Positions 52,102 through 60,083 of a stretch of 64,000 nt of DNA are shown here, in pieces (positions within the stretch are counted from its first letter, which is position 1; each line of letters opens with the position of its first letter). A program made the translations under genes and the position numbers. The DNA is from Clostridiaceae bacterium UBA6110 (GTDB lineage: Bacteria; Bacillota; Clostridia; Clostridiales; Clostridiaceae): contig DIWI01000088.1 in NCBI GenBank assembly GCA_002428415.1, forward strand, positions 11,649-75,648, written 5' to 3'. A model generated the notes under the pieces. The model ran no database searches and had not been told where the DNA came from. It saw only the letters and a program-made list of their open reading frames with translations.

Positions 52102-53115
52102 ATGGAAAGCAATGTGATACCAGGAAATGGCTGCATTTTTGAGATAATGGACTACAATAACGATGGATTCAGTGAATATTGGGTGGAAGACAAAGAAGGT
52201 GTGGATTTTGACAACCTTGGAAGGATTCCGGAAGGCACCACAAGGTGGATAAACATCGATGGCGGATGTCCTCAGTCTACACTTGAACGCATCAGCGGAA
52301 CGTTCAGCATCCATCCACTTATTACGGAGGACATTACGAATAAAGTTCAGAGGGCAAAGATCGAGGATTACGACGACTATCTTTATATAGTCTCCAAGAT
52401 GATCTACTATATGGAGGGTGAACTTGTCATTGAGCATATCAGCTTCATACTTGGCTGCAACTACGTCATATCCTTCGGGGAACTGAAAGGGGACGTATTT
52501 ACTAATATCCGTGACAGGATAAGAAACCAGAATACTCTTATCAGGAAATCAGGAGCCGATTATCTTATGTATTCGCTTCTTGATGCAATAGTTGACGGAT
52601 ATTTCGAAGTACTTGAGGAACTTGGAGACAGGATCGACAAGGTTGAGGAAGTGGTACTGCAGAAATCTTCAAAAGAAACACTGCATGAGATAAGGGGAAT
52701 CAAGAACAATCTCATGTACATACACAAATACATCTGGCCTCTTCGCGAAGTTACCTCATGGCTTGGAAAGGACTCCACCGAACTGATCAGACCTGCCACC
52801 GAACTTTATATCAGGGACGTTTATGACCATATCATCCAGATAATAGACACTACGGAGACCTATCGTGAGCTTCTTGCAGGACTTATCGACCTGAACCTTT
52901 CAAGCGTAAGCTTCAGGCTTAACGAGGTAATGAAGGTACTTACGATAATTTCAACAATATTCATCCCACTTACATTTATCGCAGGAGTATACGGGATGAA
53001 CTTCAAGTACATGCCGGAGATTGGCTGGAAATATGGATATTATGCAACCTGGTTTGTAATGATTGCCATTGCAGTCTCTATGATTATCTACTTCAAGAAA
53101 AAGAAGTGGTTCTGA
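52102..53115 (+). CDS. corA: CorA-type magnesium transporter
   Basis: A 337-residue member of the CorA family: long N-terminal cytoplasmic domain and two C-terminal membrane segments (about 278-298 and 312-330) with the selectivity motif YGMN between them. Transports Mg2+ (or Co2+/Zn2+) as a pentamer. GGGGG lies ahead of the ATG. Confidence 0.93.
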   Translation: MESNVIPGNGCIFEIMDYNNDGFSEYWVEDKEGVDFDNLGRIPEGTTRWINIDGGCPQSTLERISGTFSIHPLITEDITNKVQRAKIEDYDDYLYIVSKMIYYMEGELVIEHISFILGCNYVISFGELKGDVFTNIRDRIRNQNTLIRKSGADYLMYSLLDAIVDGYFEVLEELGDRIDKVEEVVLQKSSKETLHEIRGIKNNLMYIHKYIWPLREVTSWLGKDSTELIRPATELYIRDVYDHIIQIIDTTETYRELLAGLIDLNLSSVSFRLNEVMKVLTIISTIFIPLTFIAGVYGMNFKYMPEIGWKYGYYATWFVMIAIAVSMIIYFKKKKWF

Positions 53116-53143
53116 TTGCTTTAGATTTGCGGAGGTAAAGGTC

Positions 53144-53971
53144 ATGACAAGAAAGCTGATATGTTCTGACCTCGACGGAACACTTCTTACAAGCTTCAAG
53201 AGGATTTCAGATTACAATATAAGCGTTATAAGGTCACTTCAGAACGCAGGACATGTCTTCAGTGTCTGCACCGGAAGGCAGATACGTTCTGCTGCATATT
53301 ATGCGTCACTGATCGGGCCTGATGCCGATGTAATTGCCTCAGGCGGCAATCTGGTCTTAAGTGGAGGTAAGTGTATCCACAGGACTGTTCAGGACCAGAA
53401 GCAGCTCGGAATGATCTATGACATCGCTGAAAGGTATGGGCTTATTGCCGGCTTCCATGGCATCGAAGCGCTATATGTTACGAAATCCTTTCAGTCTGCC
53501 GTGGTCAATGCGGCAGCTAATCTGGTTCTCCCTAAGGAGATAGAGAGAAGAGTTACACTTCAGGACAAAAATGAGTTTCTTTTGCATTCTGATGAATATG
53601 TACTCTCTACACTTATGGGACTGGACCAGTCGAAGCTGCAGTCAGCAAAGGAAGAGCTTGATCAAATTGGCAGCCTCAACATAGTTTCCCCATTCACCGG
53701 TGCATTTGACATTTCTACCAGGGAATTCGACAAGGGAACTGCCATAAGGATGCTTGCAAATCATCACGGGATATCCATTGAGGATGTGATCTCATTCGGA
53801 GACGGTGACAACGACCTGTCGATGGCAGACTCATCAGGAACGCTGATAGCCATGGGTAATGCGAAGGATTCCCTGATGCTTCTGGCAGATGCTGTTGCAG
53901 ACACCAACGACCATGATGGAGTAGGCAGAAAGCTCGTTGAAATATTTGAAATTGATGAGGCTTCCCTTTAG
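53144..53971 (+). CDS. Cof-type HAD-IIB phosphatase
   Basis: A 275-residue HAD phosphatase: LICSDLDGTLLT at residue 4, FSVCTGRQIRSA (motif II) and FGDGDNDLSMAD (motif IV, about 218). Substrate unknown; sugar phosphates or flavin/PLP precursors are typical. GGAGG lies 8 bases ahead of the ATG, 28 bases after corA. Confidence 0.92.
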   Translation: MTRKLICSDLDGTLLTSFKRISDYNISVIRSLQNAGHVFSVCTGRQIRSAAYYASLIGPDADVIASGGNLVLSGGKCIHRTVQDQKQLGMIYDIAERYGLIAGFHGIEALYVTKSFQSAVVNAAANLVLPKEIERRVTLQDKNEFLLHSDEYVLSTLMGLDQSKLQSAKEELDQIGSLNIVSPFTGAFDISTREFDKGTAIRMLANHHGISIEDVISFGDGDNDLSMADSSGTLIAMGNAKDSLMLLADAVADTNDHDGVGRKLVEIFEIDEASL

Positions 53972-53984
53972 GGAGCCTTTTTTA
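53958..53984 (+). terminator. terminator overlapping the HAD stop codon
   Basis: AGGCTTCCC / GGGAGCCT with one bulged T and loop TTTA, then T6. The TAG stop (53969-53971) lies between the arms. Confidence 0.85.
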
Positions 53985-54073
53985 GTCAAACAAAGTTTAG
54001 AGATATGTAACAGAAATAAAATATGGAAAAGATATAATGGATAGAGAGGGCATTTATACACTAGGAGGAAAAC

Positions 54074-54685
54074 ATGAAGAAGGTTGACTACAAGAAGGAC
54101 TTCAAGGAACTGTACCTGCCGAAAGAGACGCCTGTTATCATCACCGTCCCTGAACTTTCGTTCATTTATGTCGACGGAGAGGGTAATCCGAACAATGAAG
54201 GCTTCCAGAAGGATACGGAGCTATTGTATGCACTTAGCTATGGGGTAAGGATGTCCTACAAATGGCCTGATCCGCCGACAGACTGGTATGAATATACTGT
54301 CTTCCCGCTTGAGGGTGTATGGGACCTTGTTGACAAGGGAATTTCACATCTCGACAAGGACAATCTGAAGTACAGGATAATGATCCGGCAGCCGGATTTT
54401 CTTGACCGGAGCCTTTTTGAACGCATTGTTGCAGAGACTTCAAGGAAAAAGAAGATAGATGCTTACAGAGCTGGTTTCGGAAGTTTCTCAGAAGGTCTTG
54501 TCTGCCAGATGCTGCACATTGGAAGCTATGACAATGAAGCAAAGTCATTTGAAATCATGGAGGAATTCTGTAAAGGCAAAGGCAATAAAAGGCTTGAAAA
54601 GACTCACAAGGAGATATATCTCAGCGACCCGAGAAAGACAAAAAAAGAAGAGCTGAAGACAGTGCTTAGGTTCAGGATAGTTTAA
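54074..54685 (+). CDS. GyrI-like small-molecule-binding domain protein
   Basis: A 203-residue protein of the GyrI/SHV-like group found as separate proteins (COG4832-like): LPKETPVIITVPELSFIYVDGEGNPN at the start, then VRMSYK, and CQMLHIGSYDNE near 150. Such domains bind drugs or hydrophobic ligands; some hydrolyse toxins. AGGAGG precedes the ATG. 21 bases separate it from the next gene. Confidence 0.85.
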   Translation: MKKVDYKKDFKELYLPKETPVIITVPELSFIYVDGEGNPNNEGFQKDTELLYALSYGVRMSYKWPDPPTDWYEYTVFPLEGVWDLVDKGISHLDKDNLKYRIMIRQPDFLDRSLFERIVAETSRKKKIDAYRAGFGSFSEGLVCQMLHIGSYDNEAKSFEIMEEFCKGKGNKRLEKTHKEIYLSDPRKTKKEELKTVLRFRIV

Positions 54686-54706
54686 AGGCTTTAAGGAGGA
54701 GTGAAG

Positions 54707-55183
54707 ATGGACTGGGACGAGGCCGAACATGATGTCAGGAAGCTTTACGATGCGTGGATTGATGGCTGGAACAGCAAGGATGCGGGCGCCATGGCAGAGA
54801 TTTGCGACGAATACTGCACTATAATCGGTTTCGACGGCAGCATGATGAGAGGAAGGGCCGAGGTGCACAGCACACTCGAAGCCATTTTCAACAATAATCC
54901 TACAGGCAAATATGTCAAGGCTGTCAGAGACATCAGTTTTCCCGCTGATGGCATTGCAATAATCAACAGCGTTGTAGGCATGGTGCTGCGTGGGAAGAGC
55001 GACATCAATCCAAGCGTGAATGCCATACAAACACTATTTGCGGTAAACAGGGAACACGGATGGAGGATACTGCATTTCCAGAACACTCCTGCCGCTTACC
55101 ATGGGAGACCGCTTGAATCAGAAAAGCTTACAGATGAGCTCCGGAAACTCATACCGGATGCGTGGTACTTCGAGAAAAACTGA
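54707..55183 (+). CDS. NTF2-like (SgcJ/SnoaL-type) protein
   Basis: A 158-residue cone-shaped NTF2-like protein: LYDAWIDGWNSKDAGAMAEI at the N-terminus, followed by GFDGSMMRGRAEV and a C-terminal GWRILHFQNTPA, as in the SgcJ/EcaC oxidoreductase-like family. Function unknown; no catalytic residue can be assigned. AAGGAGG lies 8 bases ahead of ATG 54707. Confidence 0.8.
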   Translation: MDWDEAEHDVRKLYDAWIDGWNSKDAGAMAEICDEYCTIIGFDGSMMRGRAEVHSTLEAIFNNNPTGKYVKAVRDISFPADGIAIINSVVGMVLRGKSDINPSVNAIQTLFAVNREHGWRILHFQNTPAAYHGRPLESEKLTDELRKLIPDAWYFEKN

Positions 55184-55224
55184 TAGAATTGAACTTGACC
55201 TTAACAAAAAGGAGAGGTGACAAC

Positions 55225-55767
55225 ATGGTTGCAAGCATGGACCTCAGAAATGAGCATGACGGTATATTGCACGGCCTTAGGATACTGGACGAGATTTCAG
55301 TGACGCTTCAATCCGGACTAAAGGCAGACAGGAAGGATATTGAAGACCTGGTATGGTTCTTCGGTATGTTCACTGAAAAATGTCATCATGGAAAGGAAGA
55401 AGGCCTTTATTTTCCTGCCATAAGAAGTCACAGCGGCGGTGGTGCTGAAATCACTGACGAGCTTCTGAAAGAGCATGCGGAAGGAAAGAGCATTCTCGCA
55501 AGGATGAAGAAGCATTCAGGCTCACCGGAGTTCTTCAAGATTGCAGAGGAGTATTCAGTACTTCTCAGGAAGCATATCAGGAAGGAGAATGAAGAGCTTT
55601 TCCCAATGGGAGATGCATTGATACCAAAGGAGGAGCAGGCAAGTCTCCTAGAAGCCTTTGGAAAATTCGAGGATGAGGTAATGGGGGAAGGGACACACGA
55701 AAAGCTTCACCTGCTGCTCAAGGAGCTTGAAAGGAAGTATGTACACAGAAACATACACATTCTATGA
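55225..55767 (+). CDS. hemerythrin-like (HHE) domain protein
   Basis: A 180-residue four-helix protein with the hemerythrin ligand pattern: HDGILHGLRIL, CHHGKEEGLYFP, LKEHAEGKSIL and LRKHIRKENEELFPM, giving His and Glu for a diiron site. Likely binds oxygen or NO, or repairs Fe-S proteins. AAAGGAGAGG lies ahead of ATG 55225. Confidence 0.9.
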   Translation: MVASMDLRNEHDGILHGLRILDEISVTLQSGLKADRKDIEDLVWFFGMFTEKCHHGKEEGLYFPAIRSHSGGGAEITDELLKEHAEGKSILARMKKHSGSPEFFKIAEEYSVLLRKHIRKENEELFPMGDALIPKEEQASLLEAFGKFEDEVMGEGTHEKLHLLLKELERKYVHRNIHIL

Positions 55768-55790
55768 AGAAAAGCATATCTCTATATTTA

Positions 55791-55811
55791 AGGCCGGGGA
55801 GACCCCGGCCT
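55791..55811. terminator. bidirectional terminator hairpin
   Basis: AGGCCGGGG / CCCCGGCCT, perfect nine pairs with loop AGA, between converging genes; it touches the stop codon of the minus-strand hydrolase. Confidence 0.8.
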
Positions 55812-56613
55812 ATACCATTTCATTCAAAAATTCAATGATGTCAGATGCCACAGCCTTGGGATCTTCCCAGTAGAGCATGTGCCCGAGCCCTTCATGAATT
55901 ACGAGACGGGAGTTCCTAATGAGCCTGGAAGATTCCTCCTGATCGGACCTTCCTGTTATCTCATCTTTGCCTCCCCAGATTATGAGGCATGGAACATTAA
56001 TGTCAGATATGTTTTCAGGAACCCTCTCATTTAGTAGCGAAGCTGTGTATTCCTTCCATACCCATGATGGCAGCTTCATTGTTTCCTCAGTCATCATCTC
56101 TATAAATCCAGAAGGTACATTCGTTCCAGACAATCCTGACACAAAGCCTTTGACAAAGTCCTTGTCAACTTCATCGCCAAACTTTGATATTACATTATCA
56201 TATAATTGTCTGAGATCGGGATTTTTACAAAGCTCCAGTGGACTCCCCACAAGTATCAGCCCGGATACCATTTCCGGATATCTTAGTGCAATGCTTCTGG
56301 CAACTAATCCTCCGCTTGAAGCACCAAGTACAACAGCCTTATCAATCATGAGCTTACGCAAAAGAACTGACACGTCATCAGCCATTTCTTTGCTGTCATA
56401 GCCGCTTTTCGGTTTATCCGAATCACCATGCCCTCTGAGTGTAGGTGCGATTATCCTGATGCTTTTATCCAAATACGGCAATAACAGGTCGAATGCATGC
56501 CAGGAATCAGCGATGCCGTGTATTAGTACAAGTGGCATCCCTCTGGATTCACCAGAATCAATATACTTCAGCGAAATTCCATCCCTTACCAGCATGTTAT
56601 TTTCATTAATCAT
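55810..56613 (-). CDS. alpha/beta-fold hydrolase
   Basis: A 267-residue hydrolase: LIHGIADSW (oxyanion region), TLRGHGDSDKP, nucleophile VLGASSGG (Ser about 99), GGKDEI (Asp) and GLGHMLYWE (His). Substrate unknown; homologues are esterases, dehalogenases or peroxidases. GGAGA precedes the ATG. It follows the sugar dehydrogenase-like gene by 33 bases on the same strand. Confidence 0.88.
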   Translation of the reverse strand: MINENNMLVRDGISLKYIDSGESRGMPLVLIHGIADSWHAFDLLLPYLDKSIRIIAPTLRGHGDSDKPKSGYDSKEMADDVSVLLRKLMIDKAVVLGASSGGLVARSIALRYPEMVSGLILVGSPLELCKNPDLRQLYDNVISKFGDEVDKDFVKGFVSGLSGTNVPSGFIEMMTEETMKLPSWVWKEYTASLLNERVPENISDINVPCLIIWGGKDEITGRSDQEESSRLIRNSRLVIHEGLGHMLYWEDPKAVASDIIEFLNEMV

Positions 56614-56646
56614 AGCCTTATCTCCTTGCGATTGGATAATTTTCTG

Positions 56647-57825
56647 TCAATTTCCGGCAGTTATCCTGAACAGTTTCCCGGAGTAGTCGACTATTATGAT
56701 TTCTCCATTTTTGTCCAGTCCGAAGGATGATACGTTGAGTCCTGTATCAAGTATCTTCCTGGATTGCTTTGAGTCAAAATCATATGCCCAGACCCTGCCT
56801 GTCACGAAATCTCCGTATACATAGTCTCCATGAAGCTCCCTGAGAAGTTCACCACGGTAAATGTATCCACCAGTAACAGATTTTCCTTCAGGGTGCTGAT
56901 ATTCTGCTAGAGGAGGAATGAGGCTTGCCTTGTCAGTCACCTTGTCATCCTTGTAGACCGATGTACCTTCCATGATATTCCAGCCATAGTTGCCTCCTGA
57001 GACTATCTCATCGATCTCTTCGATCCGGTTTTGTCCGACATCACCGGCCATTATTTTTCCTGTTGCACCATCAATACTGAACTTCCATGGGTTTCTCAAT
57101 CCATAAGCGAAGATTTCAGGCAGTGCACCACCTTTACCGTCAGCGAAGGGATTGTCTGAAGGTATGGAATAGTTCTTCGCTCCGGACTTCTTGTCTACAT
57201 CTATCCTTAGCATTTTTCCGTATATCCTCGACAAATTCTGTGAATTGCCCTGGGGATCTCCGGCACCGCCACCATCACCCGCTGCAATATATAGATAACC
57301 GTCGTTTCCAAAGGCAATGTGACCTCCGTTATGGTTGCTGAATGGCTGAGGGAATGACATGATTAAGTCACCTTTCGATGATTCGATTACAGTGTCGTTT
57401 TCGGTTGTATAGTTGACATAGTAGAGTCCGTTATCTTCATAGTCAGGATGGAATGCAAAGCCAAGAAGTCCTCGTTCAGTTGCAGAAACTGAAACTCTGG
57501 ATGTCAGATCAGCAAAGATACTGAAGTCTTTCACATCTTCATTTTCCTCGAATTCAAGTATCAGTCCGCCTCTCTCTAAGACATATGCCTTGCCAGTCAC
57601 TTCTGACCACACATATTCCAGAGGCTCTTTGAAGGTTAGGGCAGGGTAGGCCTCTACAATCTTATAACTTTCAAGCTCAGGCTGCAGGCTAGGCTCCATT
57701 GTCGGCGAAGCTGATCCCTGAGTTGGCAATGAAGTTTCGGTTGATGAAGGCTTTGGAGAAGCATTGGTGCAGGCTGATAAGATTATAGGTAGTGCCAGCA
57801 GGGCACCTAATATCCTGGTTTTCAT
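56647..57825 (-). CDS. PQQ-type sugar dehydrogenase-like (GSDH family) lipoprotein
   Basis: A 392-residue lipoprotein: signal peptide with lipobox LSAC (Cys19), Ser/Pro linker, then a six-bladed beta-propeller of the soluble glucose dehydrogenase type (GLLGFAFHPDYEDNG, NHNGGHIAFGNDGYLYIAAGDG, AYGLRNPWKF, GDVGQNRIEEID, GGNYGW). Family members oxidise sugars with PQQ; whether this strain makes PQQ is unknown, so the activity is open. AAGGAGG precedes the ATG. Confidence 0.88.
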   Translation of the reverse strand: MKTRILGALLALPIILSACTNASPKPSSTETSLPTQGSASPTMEPSLQPELESYKIVEAYPALTFKEPLEYVWSEVTGKAYVLERGGLILEFEENEDVKDFSIFADLTSRVSVSATERGLLGFAFHPDYEDNGLYYVNYTTENDTVIESSKGDLIMSFPQPFSNHNGGHIAFGNDGYLYIAAGDGGGAGDPQGNSQNLSRIYGKMLRIDVDKKSGAKNYSIPSDNPFADGKGGALPEIFAYGLRNPWKFSIDGATGKIMAGDVGQNRIEEIDEIVSGGNYGWNIMEGTSVYKDDKVTDKASLIPPLAEYQHPEGKSVTGGYIYRGELLRELHGDYVYGDFVTGRVWAYDFDSKQSRKILDTGLNVSSFGLDKNGEIIIVDYSGKLFRITAGN

Positions 57826-58039
57826 ATGAATCCTCCTTGTTCTTGGTAAGTCAAGAATAACATTTTATACAATTTAATTTCTGAACATTCTGACAACACT
57901 TGTTTAACCTTTTACAGGAAAACCTGGATTGCTTTTGAGTGATGATATAATCAGGATAGAGCCTGGAAATTGAAAACTGACTTAGACAAGAATATTATGA
58001 TGATCTCCTGCTATTGCAGTCTGGAAATCGGAGGTTGAA

Positions 58040-58699
58040 ATGAACAAATTAAAATATTATAGATACAATGTGATTCTAAAGCTGTGTTCTGCCATTTTGC
58101 TTTCATTGTCCATTGCAGGCTGCAGCTATGCCGACCTTGATCTTTTGTTTGATAGAACTCCATCGGTTACGGAAGCAGTGACACATGTTGAGGTTCCTTT
58201 TGCCCCTGTAAGGATAGCTGAGGAGCTTGAAAGGCTTCCGGAAAAATATGGATACACCTATGATGAGGAGGGGGAACAGGAACTCCTTGAAATGATCAAC
58301 AGCTACAGGAGGGAGAATGGTCTTCAGGCACTTGAGGTCAGGGATAACCTCCATGCTTCTGCACGGTACAAATCCAATGCGATGCTGCAGCTTAACTACT
58401 TTGAACATACCAATCCGAATTTTGAAGGAAGGGGATTCGACTACCTTCTTTGGGATGTGTTCGGACTGAAGTATACGGTTATCGGGGAGAATCTGGCTTC
58501 TGTAGGGAAGTCGGGTCCTGGTGAGGTAATTGCAATAGCCGAGCTTTTTGAAGGCTGGAAATCCTCGCCTGACCATAACGCTCAGATGCTTAATCCTGAT
58601 TTCCGGTATACAGGCATCGGATTGGTCAGGTCAAACTCTTCGGGGTCAAGATTCAAGGGGTACAGAACACTAATCGGGACCCAGCATTTTGGTTATTGA
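58040..58699 (+). CDS. CAP-domain (SCP-like) lipoprotein
   Basis: A 219-residue lipoprotein with lipobox IAGC (about Cys29). The CAP domain (about 82-215) has INSYRRENGLQAL, NLHASARYKSNAM, YFEHTNP with a conserved His/Glu pair, GENLAS and WKSSPDHNAQMLNPDF. Surface-anchored CAP proteins are common in Gram-positive bacteria; no enzymatic role is known. GGAGG lies ahead of the ATG. The 214-base gap before it separates it from the divergent sugar dehydrogenase-like gene; nothing else was seen there. Confidence 0.88.
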   Translation: MNKLKYYRYNVILKLCSAILLSLSIAGCSYADLDLLFDRTPSVTEAVTHVEVPFAPVRIAEELERLPEKYGYTYDEEGEQELLEMINSYRRENGLQALEVRDNLHASARYKSNAMLQLNYFEHTNPNFEGRGFDYLLWDVFGLKYTVIGENLASVGKSGPGEVIAIAELFEGWKSSPDHNAQMLNPDFRYTGIGLVRSNSSGSRFKGYRTLIGTQHFGY

Positions 58700-58720
58700 A
58701 AATGTATTTTTATTTCATGG

Positions 58721-58751
58721 TTGACCTTGACGCAGCGTAAAGGTGTATATT
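58721..58751 (+). promoter_or_regulatory. MerR-type promoter, 19-base spacer with dyad
   Basis: TTGACC (58721-58726) and TATATT (58746-58751) are 19 bases apart, and ACCTTGACGC / GCGTAAAGGT form a dyad (one mismatch) within the spacer. This long-spacer layout is the hallmark of promoters that MerR-family proteins untwist. The MerR/TipA-like gene lies directly behind. Confidence 0.8.
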
Positions 58752-58771
58752 CACTATGAAGGGAGGCCGTC

Positions 58772-59536
58772 ATGGAATATACGATACAGAAACTGGCAGG
58801 TTTGGCAAAAATAAGCACAAGAACACTCAGATACTACGATGAAATTGGACTTTTGAAGCCGCTTAGGACGAGCTCTTCAGGCTACAGGATATATGGAGAG
58901 AAGGAAATAGCAAGGCTCCAGCAGATCCTTTTCTACAGGGAGCTTGGACTGCCTCTGGAAAAGATTGGAGAGATAGTTACATCGGACTCATTTGATGAAG
59001 GAAAAGCGCTGCAAGAGCACAGGAGAAACCTTGAGGAGCGTAAGAAGCAGATTGAAGAGCTTCTCATCAATGTTGAGAGAAGCATCGAGGATTTTGAAGG
59101 GAGAACAAAAATGAAGGACAAGCAAAGGTTCGAGGGATTCAAGAAGAATCTTGTTGATGAGAATGACAGGAAATATGGTGCTGAAGTAAGAGAGAAATAT
59201 GGTGACGAGGTCTTCGAGAAGTCAAATGCCAAGGTTATGGGAATGACTGAGGCTGACTACGAAAAGGCACAGAAGCTCGCTTCTGACATCATCTCGACGC
59301 TGCATTCAGCAATGGAAGGCGGGGACCCATCTTCAGAGCTGGCCCAGAAGGCAGCCAGTCTCCATAAGGAATGGCTCACCATGTACTGGGATAAGTATTC
59401 ACCTGAAGCGCATGCCGGACTCGCCCAGATGTATGTAGACGATGAAAGGTTCAAGGCTTATTATGACAATGAAAAGCCAGGGACTGCAGAATTCCTGAGA
59501 GATGCAGTGCTGGTTTTTACCGGAATGAACCAATAA
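58772..59536 (+). CDS. MerR family regulator, TipAL-like (MerR HTH plus TipAS domain)
   Basis: A 254-residue regulator: MerR HTH (about 1-70; YTIQKLAGLAKISTRTLRYYDEIGLLKP), coiled coil (about 75-110) and a TipAS drug-binding domain (about 130-250; LASDIISTL, LHKEWLTMYW, HAGLAQMYVDDERF). TipAS domains bind thiopeptides or similar molecules. GGGAGG precedes the ATG. Its own promoter has a MerR operator, so it is autoregulated and ligand-induced. Confidence 0.93.
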   Translation: MEYTIQKLAGLAKISTRTLRYYDEIGLLKPLRTSSSGYRIYGEKEIARLQQILFYRELGLPLEKIGEIVTSDSFDEGKALQEHRRNLEERKKQIEELLINVERSIEDFEGRTKMKDKQRFEGFKKNLVDENDRKYGAEVREKYGDEVFEKSNAKVMGMTEADYEKAQKLASDIISTLHSAMEGGDPSSELAQKAASLHKEWLTMYWDKYSPEAHAGLAQMYVDDERFKAYYDNEKPGTAEFLRDAVLVFTGMNQ

Positions 59537-59566
59537 AAGACAAGTTTCAATCACAATTTTGCAAAG

Positions 59567-59593
59567 CTCCGCTTCTTGCGGAGTGTTTTTTTT
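59567..59593 (+). terminator. terminator after the TipAL-like gene
   Basis: CTCCGC / GCGGAG with loop TTCTT, followed by eight T. Confidence 0.88.
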
Positions 59594-59634
59594 GGACGGA
59601 ACTTGAATTACTTGTCTGCGAGATATATTATTAG
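59594..59634 (+). repeat. GGGACGG repeat, third copy
   Basis: GGACGGAACTTGAATTACTTG followed by CGAGATATATTATTAG aligns over about 40 bases with the copy next to the Y1-transposase-like gene (minus strand from 38329). No transposase gene lies next to it here. Confidence 0.65.
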
Positions 59635-60083
59635 CTTAGACGGACTGTTTTGCAAACGTTTATTGTCTGACATTTGAAGGATTAGATTTATTTATATTTT
59701 ATGATGCAGGCAAAATTGAAAGTATGCGTACTTTCTTATAAATATGAGAAATATGTATATTATGATATTAAAAAGATAATATTAATGCACGTTTCCTGAA
59801 GTTTAATGCATTTTAAATAAAACTGAAAAACTGTGGAAACGTTGGTGCTCTAAGTTTGGAGTTGCATAATGATAGCAATTCGCCGGTATCCGTTTACGAA
59901 TAATCATTTATTTCCCGTGTATTTCGACTATTTGAAAATATATTTGCCGCGTTTTTGTAGAAATGTTAACGGCTGACTAAAATTTTTTATGTATAAACTG
60001 TAAATATTGAAAATAATTATGAACTGTGCTAAAGTAAGAAAATACTAGGGAACTAGTTAAAAAAGTTCAAAGGAGGATTTTTC
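59635..60083. other. AT-rich region ahead of the oligopeptide transporter operon
   Basis: About 450 bases without a gene. TGCAAACGTTTATT (about 59650) is cre-like, and GTGGAAACGTTGG near 59832 is weaker. TTGAAA (60007-60012)-N17-TAAAGT (60030-60035) is a good promoter, and ACTAG-GGAA-CTAGT (60044-60057) is a palindrome just behind its start point, where a repressor could bind. AAAGGAGG at 60069 is the ribosome site for the next gene. Confidence 0.55.
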
